Source of the DNA: Siderastrea siderea
Lineage: Eukaryota > Cnidaria > Anthozoa > Scleractinia > Rhizangiidae
Length of the DNA: 64,000 nt
Assembly (NCBI GenBank): GCA_964030785.1
Contig: OZ034975.1
Span: 3,242,855 to 3,306,854 of the forward strand
Reading direction: 5' to 3'
Made by a program: the position numbers and the translations under genes. The notes beneath the pieces were generated by a model, which was not told the origin of the DNA, searched no databases, and worked only from the letters and a program-made list of their open reading frames with translations. Shown piece by piece: positions 53,080 through 64,000 of this stretch. Position 1 is the stretch's first letter, and the number at the start of each line of letters is the position of its first letter.

Positions 53080-53260
53080 TATAGATTGTTTTCACATGAC
53101 GTCACGGCGGCCATATTGGTGTACCAAAGCAATGAAACAGCGGCCATGTTGGTGTACCAAGAAAATCCTGTGGGGATTGGAGATTTTTCTTATGTAAAAA
53201 CCTTCTTTTGTTCCAAGAAATTTGCATAGCTGCTGACCACGTGAGTGAAAACGATCTATA
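53080..53260. mobile_element. Short MITE with TATAGAT-GTTTTCAC ends
   Basis: The left end 'tatagattgttttcac' and the complement of the right end ('tatagatcgttttcac') are inverted. The interior has 'cacggcggccatattggtg'. About 180 bp, with no coding capacity. Confidence 0.7.
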
Positions 53261-54850
53261 AGAAAGAGGATTTTATGCCATCCACAAAAAGACCTATAAT
53301 AAAATTCAGCTCTTATATCCGGTGCACAAAGACCCTTGGAGGTGAGGAATATGCAAAAATATTTGCCCAAACCTAGTTAAAAAGAGACCAAAGAAATACT
53401 TCCATATACCATCACAATCATCATGTAAAAAATAACTTAGTACTCACTTCATTTACGGGACTGATAAAATATTTCCACGGCAAACACCTTGAGGCTTCCT
53501 GTATCATAATCATTAATCATTTCTGCCATTTACACTCTATCTCTTAAGATCGCAGAATACATTATAAAACGTGGAATTAACCATCATTTTCTGTCATTAC
53601 CATCGTTTAAAAAACCCTTACACATCCACTTCATCTTGACTTGAGATTCGCAGATTGAATCAAAAGAATCAAGTTCCTGGGGCAATTTTGTGCCGCCGTC
53701 CAAGATAATAGCCGTACCACCTGCATCCTAGCTCCTCCTACGATTCAAATTGCGTGGACTTCAGCGTCTCTCCCAACAGTAATACACAAAATGTTAGCGT
53801 TCTCCAGGAAGCCAAGGATGCTCCGAGATTATTAATTATTACTAGTGAGCGTTTGCTCCGTAGAAGACCGTTCAGTGCCATCAAAATCTGTCGGAAAGAA
53901 GAACTAATTTTTACCCATTATCTGTATAACGGATATCTGTCTACAAGCCTCACAAGTTCCCCAGTAAACCTGTTCAGGAAAGCAGAAGTTTCTGCTTGAC
54001 TCCATGGGCGACTGCCTTATTGGGAAAACATAAAATCGCAAATCAGAAGTGTTACAGCACAGGCCTCCAGTGTCAAAAACTGGGAATAAGAGAAAACAAT
54101 TCTCATCTTTGTGAAACAGACAAGAGACCTTTGTCAAATGACCCGTTGTAAGAATTTCAAAGAAGACCAGAACTTGGCCAGAAGACAATCATTTACGGGA
54201 CTTTTATTCATTCTTTCGAGTTTTCTTAGTTAATATAATTCTTAATATACTCTTCTTAGATAATATACCTTAACATCCCTCTGCTTCTTGAGCATTTTAT
54301 ACTTGCAGAGGTTTCATCCCAAAGAGCAAAATATCGTAACTAAGCGATGCATAATTTTGGTAGAAAACTAACGTTTCCTCTAGGGTCTCAAAGTCAGTGA
54401 GAGTCAGCTGACACCAATATTAACAGACATTTTATTATGATTACTAATACCGAAGCGCCTCTTCTGTAAACTCATTAAGCATTAATGTTTTTGTCTTTCC
54501 GTCACCTTCAATTAAAGATTTCTTATCCCCGGTGAATATAATGTCTAATCCATTTAAACATTTATTTGGAACTTTCCGGCAGTGGATTTCTTGCTATTCC
54601 TTTTGAGGAAACAAAAATCCAAACGCGAAATCTACTGCTTTCATAGCTTTCTGTTCCCTTGCGCAAGTCAGTAAGATTGCTCTTATTTGCAATTTCCTCG
54701 CTCAAACATAAAAATCACAGCAACTTAAAAATTTAAAAGCCCTCCACGCAGGGCAAACAAAAAGGCCAAATAAGTGCCTGTTGTGCAAGCAGCAACTGGT
54801 TAAAAGAGAAACATCGGCGATCAAAAACCAAAAGCGTAAAAGGTGACCTT
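53261..54850. other. Intergenic, no gene seen
   Basis: Open frames of 80-95 codons (53754-54188) are unrecognised. No splice or family support. Confidence 0.4.
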
Positions 54851-55039
54851 TGGCTGCCATCTCCCAGGCTCTAATAGAAGAAAAACCCCCGATTATGAAG
54901 AGATTGCAACAGAGCAGGACTCACAGGGGACAAAACGCTTAGATATCTGGCAAACAAAATGCGCTAACAAAATGAAAGAGTGGCTAGAGAAGAAAATAGA
55001 AAATAGCAGAGAGAACAGAGAGCCTGGGAGATGACAGCC
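54851..55039. repeat. Inverted repeat, approx. 20-bp arms
   Basis: GGCTGCCATCTCCCAGGCTC near 54851 pairs with the complementary arm near 55019-55039 with one mismatch, about 145 bp apart. A small MITE or a stem-loop. The lysine- and glutamate-rich frame between them (54843-55034) is not recognised. Confidence 0.6.
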
Positions 55040-55364
55040 TTGGCCCCGGTAATCCGAGTAGGTAATTAGACTCCCTTCAAGACTGTCAGCCTCAGGACAA
55101 AAGAGACCAAAAGAGAAGGATGGGGATAAACGACAGGAGAAGAAAAACGGAACGTTAAACTTAAGAATTGAGGCTTTATTCTCAGAACTTAATTAACTTG
55201 CAAATATTAACGCAATGATCTTTCATTCGTTAAATCTTTATTCCATAGATCACGTGGGAAAAATAAAAACATATCCTTTAACATGTAGTCATCTTACATG
55301 GGAAAGTTGCATTGACAGTAGCAGCACACCAAGCCAATTCAAACGCGACTGAAAGAAGCGCCTA

Positions 55365-55945
55365 CAAAGCCCCGATGGCAGGAGAAACATGCTAAACTAA
55401 AATGTAACTCAAACAGGCAAAACCCCGATGGCAAGAGGAGCATATTTCAGCAAAGTAAACGTGTCACAAACACGTCCGCAAGGTAAACCTGTCATAAACA
55501 AGCACCTGCAAAGCCCCGATGGCAAAAGCAGCATGCAAATAGACACAAACGTGTCGCTAAAAGCACCTGCAACGCCCGGATGGCAACAGCAGCGTGCACA
55601 ACAAATTCAAGCAACTGCAAAGCGCCGATGTCAAGAGCAGCATGCAAATAGATACAAACCTTTCACTACAAGTACCTGCAAAGCCCCGATGGCAAGAGCA
55701 GCACGTAAATAAACACAAACTTGTAACCACAAGCACCTGCAAAGCCCCGATGGCCAGAGCAGCGTGCACAGCAAATTCAAGCATCTGCAAAGCCCTGATG
55801 GCAATAGCAGCATGCAAATAAACATAAACGTGTCACCACAAGCACCTGCAAGGCCCCGATGGCAAGAGCAGCGTGCACAACAAGTACAAAATTCAAGCAT
55901 CTGCAAAGCCCCGATGGCAAGAGTAGCATGAAAGAAACGCCCCGA
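55365..55945. repeat. Tandem repeat, approx. 60-bp unit
   Basis: About ten units contain 'ctgcaaagccccgatggcaa' followed by either 'gcatgcaaatagacaca' or 'gcgtgcacaacaaattcaag'. The two tail types alternate irregularly. Long stop-free frames on both strands (for example minus 56566-55631) arise partly from this repeat. Confidence 0.9.
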
Positions 55946-56832
55946 GAGCACGTGGAGTCTGCAAATAAACCAAACGGCTACAAACCAATAAACACAACAC
56001 GAAACCTTGCAATATAACTGAGTAAAGCGAAGAAAAATTTCCAAACTTAAAACTGCAAAAGCGACCAACAAACACACAGAACACCTAGAACCTACTGGCG
56101 AAAAAAAGGCTGTAAAAAATTCTAAATACAACAGAGGTAGAAGAATTTGCTTACCGGGTGAAAGCGAAGTTGCGAAGCAGCGGCGAAGTGCTGAACAGTA
56201 ACCACGTAAGCTTAATGAAAACGTACAGGTTCCCATAAAGCGAGAAATAACACGAAAAAGGCCGAAGAAGAAGGTTAAAGGTTCCCCGCAGGACAACCAG
56301 AATAGATGAGCCCAGTAAACTTGTGATACTGCGAAGAACGAAAGGTTAAAGAAACGCAAGATCAAACATAGTTCGGTACGAGGATTACGGTCGAGGATTC
56401 GTAAAGCCAGCAGCGGCACCAAACGGCTGGAGAAGAAAGGCCAAGAAAGCTTTCTACATCTGAAGGCAGGCGGGCTGCATGTGCTTGCGGAACCGGTGAA
56501 AAATTTGCTGAAGCAAAAGCCGTTATGGTTTGAATGGGTGATGTAGCAGCTCTCGCAAGGTCTCACATGAATGGCTCGCTACCTTTCGAGAAAACAATAG
56601 AACAAACAATATGAACAATACCACCAGCCCCAAACACAATAGCAGCTGCTACACTAGAGGACCACTAGAATTACAAGCTTACGAGAGCTGCTACAGTACT
56701 GGTTTGAATGGTTGCCTGGTGCGAAGAGACAAGGAGTCATGGATGCTCATCCTAATATACGCTTTGAGGGAGACCGCTGACAAATAGCTTTTGAGTTTAA
56801 AATTGGGTTGTCGGGCGTCAACAAACATTCGC
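55946..56832. other. Unresolved region with a 311-codon minus frame
   Basis: The minus frame 56566-55631 is long and Cys/Leu/Phe-rich, but its last third is the 60-bp tandem repeat and the rest matches nothing that I know. It has no signal or domain pattern. A pair of inverted 'gtagcagctctcg' segments lies at about 56540 and 56685. I treat the frame as non-coding. Confidence 0.35.
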
Positions 56833-56846
56833 TGTTACCATGGCAA
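56833..56846. promoter_or_regulatory. X-box-like palindrome (RFX site)
   Basis: GTTACCATGGCAAC fits the RFX X-box consensus. It could be functional or just part of a dispersed repeat. The nearest gene downstream is the gene C pseudogene. Confidence 0.35.
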
Positions 56847-56974
56847 CAATTAAGTTATGACCTCAATGGCCATTTTCGAACATCCCCTTTGGATATCTAC
56901 TTGCATACAAATTTGAGTTGGGGGTCAAAGTTTTTCATTTCCCGCTTTGTTTGATTCTTGCAGAGAATTGCTCT

Positions 56975-57657
56975 TAAAAGCTGCAGACATACTTCACACC
57001 AGCCACAACAGAAGAGCAATCGATATAATTATTATGTTATTGTATGTCAACTGAATGCTTAATTAAACGTGCAGTAAAATTGATTATTTGAATTGATGAT
57101 TTAAATCAGTAAAATTGATGATTTATAGTCTAATGTTCGAGTGAAGTGAACTCTTCTATTTTCGTTTGTTTGTTTGTTTGTTTGTTTTTTTGTTTGGAGT
57201 TCTTTAGGCACTGACTGTCGTAGGAATAAAGCAGACATTCTTGCTGGCAACTGTTGCCATCTTGTCATTATGTTAGGAGATGGGAATAACTTGTCCAAAA
57301 TAAGAAAAAAACTATTACGATCACGTAGTTTTACGAATTGTACTGCATGAAGAATGTTCTAAACAGCAAGAAATTAACGAAAGCAACGAAATACAATTTA
57401 AGAAGGACTTCCAAACAATAGAGCACTCGGCTTCCTTTAAAGGAAGACCCTCATCATTTACATCAAAAAGACAATTTATTAGTGCATCGCGGGTTCTATA
57501 AGCTTGAACATTAATTTACGAATAAGCCTGAACCTTAATTTACCTTTAAATGCGAATTTTTGTATATCTCCACTCTGTGACAGATTTAGCTAATGCCCTG
57601 CTGATACGAAACAAAAAAAATGAATAAGTCGACAGTGAATCATGCATTTTTCTATAG

Positions 57658-57707
<50 letters not shown>

Positions 57708-58075
57708 CTTTAAACGTGCAACTATGTCGTGTACTGATAACCGGTATTCAAAATTTCTTTGTAGTTAATCTCCGCTGTTCAGCCATACTAGACAGCCAAC
57801 CAGCTGGGATGGATAACCGATTTACATACTGTCCATACGTGAATAATAAGGCCAAAAATCTTCTTTTCCTTTTATTTTGCTTAATTCCTCGATACCAAAC
57901 CTTCGCTCATACGGCACTTCTGTTTAAAATCTTATTTGTATTTTTTTAAATTCCCTAAAGCGTGCAAACGCATGCTTTGCAAAACACAAAATTTGCTGCG
58001 TTTTTTACATAATTTCCAACGAATGATTAATAATTCAAACAGTTTCTCTTCCACCAGGTGAAAATCAAACAGTAT
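56975..58075 (+). other. Upstream flank of gene C
   Basis: Holds the fullest version of the shared flank: 'gcagacatacttcacaccag' (about 56982), 'gatcacgtagttttac' (57320), 'ggcttcctttaaaggaag' (about 57430), 'aataagtcgacagtgaatca' (about 57625) and the proximal block 'cagtttctcttccaccagg' (about 58040). It preserves the empty sites of the gene B Penelope-like insertion and the copy 5 MITE. (GTTT)n at about 57165 and (TA)n at 57658-57705 are simple repeats within it. Confidence 0.7.
57658..57705. repeat. (TA)n microsatellite
   Basis: About 24 TA units in the gene C upstream flank; absent from the gene B copy. Confidence 0.95.
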
Positions 58076-58114
58076 GTTTAACTGTCTGTTGAAATAAGCA
58101 GTAAGTTACATACT

Positions 58115-58169
58115 CCGTCAAAGTTTAAAGGAAGACATATCTCAGATCAGTACGTTTCCACGCTCTGAG
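58115..58169 (+). other. Noncoding first exon (5'UTR) of gene C
   Basis: Ends ...CACGCTCTGAG before the donor GTATGT. The intron runs to 'cttttaacaacag' (58509), then the signal exon starts. The same layout as gene B. Confidence 0.6.
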
Positions 58170-59224
58170 GTATGTGGTGGAACGGAATGTGCATGAGAAT
58201 TTTTTCTTTTATTTTATCTGCGTATTCTTTTTCTTTTTCATTTTTCCTGCGGGGCGTCAACGCTATTTTCAAATTATTTTGTCCTCACGATGCCGACATC
58301 ATGAAGTAGACAGGTAAGTTATATTTCTAGCAATGCAAAATAATAAAGAACAAGACAGATAATAGCGTCCTCGTTTACATTGGACACTGAATGGAAAACA
58401 ACATCGGACGGTTGTTTTTGCCTAAAAATATAATGGAGATTTGCTTCAGATCAAATGAAGTAACATTTTTACAACTAACCATTTGGGTCCTTATTTCTTT
58501 TAACAACAGAATCAAGATGGCTGTTCAGAAAACAATGTTCTTTCTCTTCGTAATCGTGTCCCCAGTGGCTGTGATGGCAATGCAGGCCGTAAACTCTGGA
58601 GGTAAATATTAATATAGTTGAAAATAGAAACACAGCCATTAAGTTATTCAGAAATGTTTAAGTCACCGGCAGGAGATAGGATGCTTCTTGGAAAGATAAT
58701 TCTGGCGTAGAATTTTGTTGTTAGAGTAAAACCGGGTCAACTACTGTTGACGCAAGGCACCTAGGGAAGGCACGGAACGGATGTGTCAAAGCAATTCAAT
58801 GCAAGAATATATAAGAAATATACAAGAAGCAAAAGTACAAGAATACAAGAAGCAAAAAAATAATAGGCGGTGTACATGTTGTGCAGTCTATACCGCAATT
58901 GAGTTTACAGAGATTAACCTAACAGGGGAAATGTGTTTGCCAAATTTGCTAAGTTTTCACCGATTGCGCCATCATTTTGCTAATAAAGCTTCCAGGATTT
59001 GGCTTGCCCACTATGAAGGTTTGGAGTTTGGATATCATGGCTTACGGGCTATGAAAAGTGGGTATCCTGTTAAGAGGCTTTTCAGTGGGGTTAGAGTAAC
59101 ACCCTAAAAATCCTTAGCAACTGTTCATTGATGGATATCGCGCGCAGAAAATGGTCGCATTGTTCAAGTAAAATATTCGTTAGTTCTGTATCGGTGGTGG
59201 TGAACAAAATAATAATAGTGATGA

Positions 59225-59540
<316 letters not shown>

Positions 59541-59594
59541 AAAGAAGAATACTCTTAGTCTTTCTCACAATGTTGCTAAAACATTTGCTTGTAG

Positions 59595-59717
59595 CTTCCA
59601 TTGAGGAAAAGATCGCTGATGTGATTAACAAGCAAAAGAACGAAGTCAACAGACGACAAGAAGAAGTTATGAAACTACTCGATAGAATAGTTGAAGAAAT
59701 TGAAAAATGCCCAAAAG
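59595..59717 (+). CDS. Gene C exon: coiled-coil segment
   Basis: A 123-bp, phase 1-1 exon between 'atttgcttgtag' and /GTAGGT. It reads ASIEEKIADVINKQKNEV, then NRRQEEVMKLLDRIVEEI and EKCPKG. Hydrophobic residues at heptad-like spacing and many Glu/Lys suggest a short coiled coil for multimerisation, with one Cys near its end. It has the same length and phase as the EGF exons of gene B and occupies the same place between signal peptide and EAR domain. I found no copy in gene A. Confidence 0.7.
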
Positions 59718-60312
59718 GTAGGTAAGCAGCTCTAAATTGAGCTCAGTTTGCATTATAATCAGAACGAGGGATTAAAAGTAAGACTTTTCGATACTTAATT
59801 AGAATGAAAGTCAGCATGTAAAGTGCTATCCAAACTGAAAATGCAATCCAAAAAAAGAAAAGGAAAAGGAAAGGAAAGGTGAGATGGCCCAGAAATTTAA
59901 TAAAAAAAAGTGAATAAAAGATCGAAATCCCATGGAGTGAAGAACAAATTGCCTTCAAGCAAACACCAAGTCATTTAAACATTGTGTTTACCATCATTTT
60001 CACTACTACGCAACGTTTCTTTCCAAAACACTTCTGAGCACTTTGCAATACGCTTCCGTCAATCATACCTTATATGGGAAGTGTGTGATGTTACCGCAAT
60101 TGAATTGAGCTCGAAGGAATAAGGATGGCGCCAAATTATCCTGTAAATTTGCGCTGGCGAGTCATATATTGACTAAGTAAGAGGCTTTAGAGTCGTTGAT
60201 GTTGCAAGAATACTTCACGTTTGGCAGATATTTGTAAAGAAATTTCGACATTTGTTGAGAATTAAATACCGACTCGGTGGATTATCCTATGCGGCGGATG
60301 GTAAGCTTGCGT

Positions 60313-60537
60313 TTAAAGGAACTATGTCACGGTATTTTCATTCACTTTTCTTATCTGACGAATTTATTTTCTCATTGAAGGAAACCTCACAGTAATCGTT
60401 TCCTAAGGTAGAAAAACACCAAAGAGGCAATAATAAACAAAAACTAAACAAGGATGGTTACGACTGACGGAGATTAAAAACTTGAAAAAACTTGCCCATT
60501 TTTTCAAGATGCGTCATTCGCGACGTTGCTCCCTTAA
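60313..60537. mobile_element. TTAA-flanked MITE, copy 2
   Basis: The same family as 41802-42038: TTAA at both ends, AGGAACTATGTCACGG at the left and GGGAGCAACGTCGCG as the complement of the right end. The internal 'aaacaaggatggttacgact' and 'cttgaaaaaacttgcc' are shared. About 225 bp. It lies beside the breakpoint that removed EAR repeat 1 of gene C. Confidence 0.85.
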
Positions 60538-61606
60538 TCTTGTGAATAAGCTAAACCGAAGTGTGAAGTAAAAATTCTAGCTTTTCTGACCTGAAAATAG
60601 CACACGACATGTTATTCACCACGAGTATAATCTGGCAAAATCTCGAAGTGTACGAGGACGACATTCAGGAGTGGATAGAGAATGCAACGGGAAAACGAAC
60701 CATGATCGGCGTGCGATCAACCGATTCGTGAAGAAAATGGCTTTGACACTTCCGGAGCAGGGGACATCGAATATTTTACGATCGCTGATAAACATTATCT
60801 CGCTGTTGTTAATCGTGACAATGGAGCTACACGTAGACTGAACTCTGTTATTTACCGGTGGAATGGACACGAGTTTGTCACTTTACAAAACATTCCAACA
60901 ACTTCATCAACAAGCTTTCTTTTTTTTAAAATACAACATGAAATGTTTATCGCCGTTACGAATTTGCTCGCAAAGTCGGCAGTCATCAACAAATGGAAGG
61001 ACAACAAGTTTGAAACGTTTCAGGAGAATGGAACAGAGGGAACCGGTCAAGAAAGCACGGCGTTTGAAATACATAATGAAACCTTCATTGCAATTGCCAA
61101 CTTTGATAACTCCCAGCAGGGGCTTGCCGTCCACTCCACTGCATTCAAGTGGTCAGGAAACAGCTTTGTCAAACTGCAGTCTCTTCAGACGTATGGAGCA
61201 GTAGATGTGAAGTCCTTTGACATCAACGGTGACACATTCCTCGCCTTTGCCAACGAGCTCTCTAATGAATACAACATGGACTTGTTTATTTACAAGTGGG
61301 TGGGAAGCAAGTTCGTTCTCTTTCAGTCTATCCCCACTCGTGGAGATTTCTCATGGCATCCATTTGTGATGTGCGGTGAAACGTTCCTGGGTGTGGCTAA
61401 TCGCTATGGTAACAGTCAGCGATACAACACAAAGTCTGTTATTTACCGATACTCTGGACAGCAGTTCCATTCAGTACCAAGAGATATCAACTCAGGGAGC
61501 GAGTGATATGACATCATTTGAATACAATGGTCAAACCTAACTGGCAATTGCAAATTACCAGAACAATGATGGGAAATACAACATCAACAGCGCACTGTAG
61601 AAATGG

Positions 61607-62423
61607 ATCTAAAATTGACTTGTAAGAAAACAAAACACTTTGCCAACGTAATTACAAGGAGCACAGTGACAAAGCTAAAAGCTCGAATATGTCATTTGCT
61701 AGATATGGAAACACAACTGACGACAACGAAAACGTTTTGAGGACTGGTTATTTAGAATACGCAACGAACGTTTTTAACAAGTAGAAGCTCACATTATGAA
61801 TGACAGAGAAACACTTTCTCTTTGAACAGTGTACGTTTGGTATGAACAATGTCTTTTATTGCATCGTAAGCTGCATGAGAAAGCTAATTAGATAGCACTA
61901 TCTTAGGCGATTCTGTCATACCACGACACGCTGTTGTAGATCATTGCAAACTACAAACTACAAACTGCTTCGACAAAATAATACTGACAAACGAAACCGA
62001 ATTGAGCAAGGGTAGAATAATAATAGTATGGAATACTACTTGTTTGTATGACAAGTTAATCCAAATTATCAGGGTAAAAATTGCAGTTATCGCGACCGTA
62101 ATTGGTGGGGACCATGTTGGGCACTCGGTCCATACTCCAGTAAGGAGCTTAACTATCAGTTGGTGGCTTTCATGGCGTGAAAATCAAATGAAACGAAAGG
62201 TTTTTCAATGAAAACAACTCCTTGGTGTATTTTTTAGCAGTTCAGTTACTTGCAAATAGCAACGTGAGATAACTAAAGTATGGGTTTCGTTAACAAACTT
62301 ATTTCTTATTTCGTCTTTTTTTTTCTTAATTTTTGTTTGCATTTTTAATTTTACAAACGCCTTTTTCCACACCTAGAAGTGCCTAAATGGTTGAAAGAAT
62401 TCCGGAAGAATCGCAAGAATCTT
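61607..62423 (+). other. 3' flank of gene C
   Basis: Homologous to the gene B 3' flank ('gctcgaat', 'aacgaacgtttttaacaagt', 'agaagctcacattatgaatg', 'gcagttatcgcgaccgtaa', 'gcaagaatctta'). The homology stops at 62423 at a foreign junction. No gene is seen. Confidence 0.7.
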
Positions 62424-64000
62424 ATTCCTCGCGAAGCGAGGTTTATAAATTTGTCGCGTGGGGATCGCGCGAGGATCGCTTAGGGCGGTCGAATCTCGAT
62501 CTGCCTATATATATATATATATATATATAGCGATGGTGTCCGCACAGTTGCCTAGCAACAAAACCAAATCGCGACCGCTGACAGTTGCGCACTCTCATGT
62601 TTCTTCGCTACCGTACATTTGAGTGCTGTGTTTTGTTCTGTTTTGTGAACAAGTTTATAATATCTGGACCAGTTTCTGATGCAAATGAGGGCACGAGCAG
62701 AGACAGCAACGCCTGATTTAGCAAGTGGCTGGAAATCTATTACGGGGGAGATTTACCACTGAAACTCAGCATGAACGCCGACTTGAAATTCAGCGCAAAC
62801 GACGAAGGCGAAAGATGTCAACGACAAGAAAGCACGGGTAGAGAACATCGTTTACCGGTACTAGCCTAGTGAAGACTAAAGCTGTCAGCAGGACACAGAT
62901 ATCACAGGCTAGAAATCTTAGGCAACGTAGTTTAAATTTAGCTTAATAGTACAGCGCTACTACAAAACGAGATTCCCCAACAACAGGAGAATCGATACAA
63001 GGTCTTCGAATCACACCGACTGAATAGTAAGAATTATGAACTCAGCGGCTACAAACTCTTTGAGAAAATGTGTGCTAAAACCGATCAGGACCGGCGACAC
63101 CGACAAGAAGTGCTTCGACAAACTGATTTGTTAGAAGCAACGAGAGACGACAAGAAATACACGATCATCAAAATGCTTTTGTTAGAATGAGTAGAATACC
63201 TTTCCAACGGATGGTGACTGAACAGATTGGCTCAAAATTTCCTCTCTCTGCTATAAATATCTTTACTGTTGATGTACCAGTAATTATCAACATATAATTA
63301 TTTTTCCAAGTATGATTAAAACCACAGATTACACAAGAGAAATTAAATTATTTCATAAAATAGGTTTCAGTTCCCCAAACAGTGCATATTGGTGTATGAG
63401 CAGTAAAAAGAATTTAAAAGTTTAGGACGTTCGCAAAAAATATTGGAAAGAAATAATTCATATCGGATCAGTAAGAATTTATAAGAGTTTATGTTTCCTG
63501 TTCCAGTTCTTGACCCTGTTAATAGTTTTAAAAAATATTCAGATGGATAAGAAAGGACAATTTCTGTTCACAATTTGGATAGAAATGTACTTACAAGTAT
63601 TGCTCTGGTCCTAGCAATTACCACTTAATGTGTAGCGGGGATAGGTACATTCATGTAAGTATTTGGTGCGAAACAAAAATTATTGCTTAACATTAATTAT
63701 TGATAATAATTTTTATGCTACATATAGTGACCAGCATCACAGCTCTCCTTGCAATGCATAATCAAGCACCAAGATCATGGGAATTGAGATCCTGATCACC
63801 TTCAACATGAGTTGTCTATGTGAAAGTTTACTTACTTCTGAAGGTTTCATGTGCTATAATCTACATTCACCCTTTCCCTTTGTTAGCTACTCTTGCTTTC
63901 CATACCAATTGACCCTTTAAGCCCCAGTGTAAACCTACAAATTCTCCTTACTGGTCTTCATACAGTTCTTGCAGTACTTGTGCAGAGAACTTCTTTCTAC
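62424..64000. other. Unassigned sequence from a sharp homology break to the window end
   Basis: Begins with the perfect hairpin CCTCGC-GAA-GCGAGG (62427-62441) exactly where the shared 3' flank ends, as expected for the end of an inserted element. It then holds (TA)n at 62505-62530 and an X-box-like GTTGCCTAGCAAC at 62547-62559. Arg/Lys/Gln-rich coding-like stretches at about 62780-63190 are broken by stops and have no recognised family. From about 63200 the DNA is AT-rich with nothing recognisable. Confidence 0.4.

Noticed and set aside
54843..55034. 63-codon Lys/Glu-rich frame between inverted repeats
   Set aside because: It resembles low-complexity charged sequence; no family, and it is flanked by stem arms that suggest a small element.

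Overview
The window is animal nuclear DNA. It is AT-rich and intron-rich, and it is packed with degenerate non-LTR, LTR, Penelope-like and DNA-transposon relics. The only host genes I can support belong to one secreted EAR/EPTP-repeat (seven-bladed beta-propeller) family, joined to PAN and calcium-binding EGF modules. That combination, the repeat families and the retroelement types point to an anthozoan cnidarian, most likely a stony coral. The species cannot be named from the sequence alone.

The backbone is a damaged tandem cluster of EAR genes. Gene A (signal exon 10418-10502, EAR exon 11850-12886) is a compact, intact two-coding-exon gene of 373 residues. Gene B (28522-45460) starts with a near-identical signal exon, then has a PAN exon, an EGF exon and tandem 203-bp EGF exon/intron units, and ends in a full seven-repeat EAR exon at 44388-45460. 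Joining the intact exons keeps frame throughout (632 residues). However, one EGF exon is cut by a Gypsy relic, and a stray EAR-gene 3' flank (39465-40030) lies inside the gene, so B may be a mosaic of two paralogues. Gene C (58517-61606) has the same signal exon, a coiled-coil exon not found in A or B, and an EAR exon that has lost its first repeat and carries a frameshift and stops. It is a pseudogene. Every coding module begins and ends in phase 1, or is a pair that does so jointly, which explains how adaptor exons could be swapped between copies.

Relics of the same duplication unit lie between the genes. Upstream-flank copies occur near 1-660, 8255-10114, 16470-17120, 26340-28187, 49745-50130 and 56975-58169. 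An orphan 5'UTR-exon-like segment is at 18730-18785, and a 3' flank without its EAR exon is at 39465-40030.

Mobile elements by region: a 5.0-kb hAT-like element with 8-bp target duplication and an internal 31-bp minisatellite (1617-6637); a solo LTR (7531-8002); a large palindrome in the gene A promoter region (9343-9761); several short inverted-repeat elements (13362, 15180, 17362 with a nested second one, 49818, 51136, 53080); a Tx1/L1-like LINE relic (19020-20095); a head-to-head Penelope-like insertion with a 15-bp target duplication and a hammerhead-like motif (26786-27847); a Gypsy relic with a MYND-like finger, itself split by a LINE (33139-36380); and a CR1/L2-like LINE split by a TTAA-flanked MITE (40805-43158), a second copy of which sits in gene C (60313-60537). 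Large stretches elsewhere hold no recognisable gene. No tRNA, rRNA or CRISPR array was seen.
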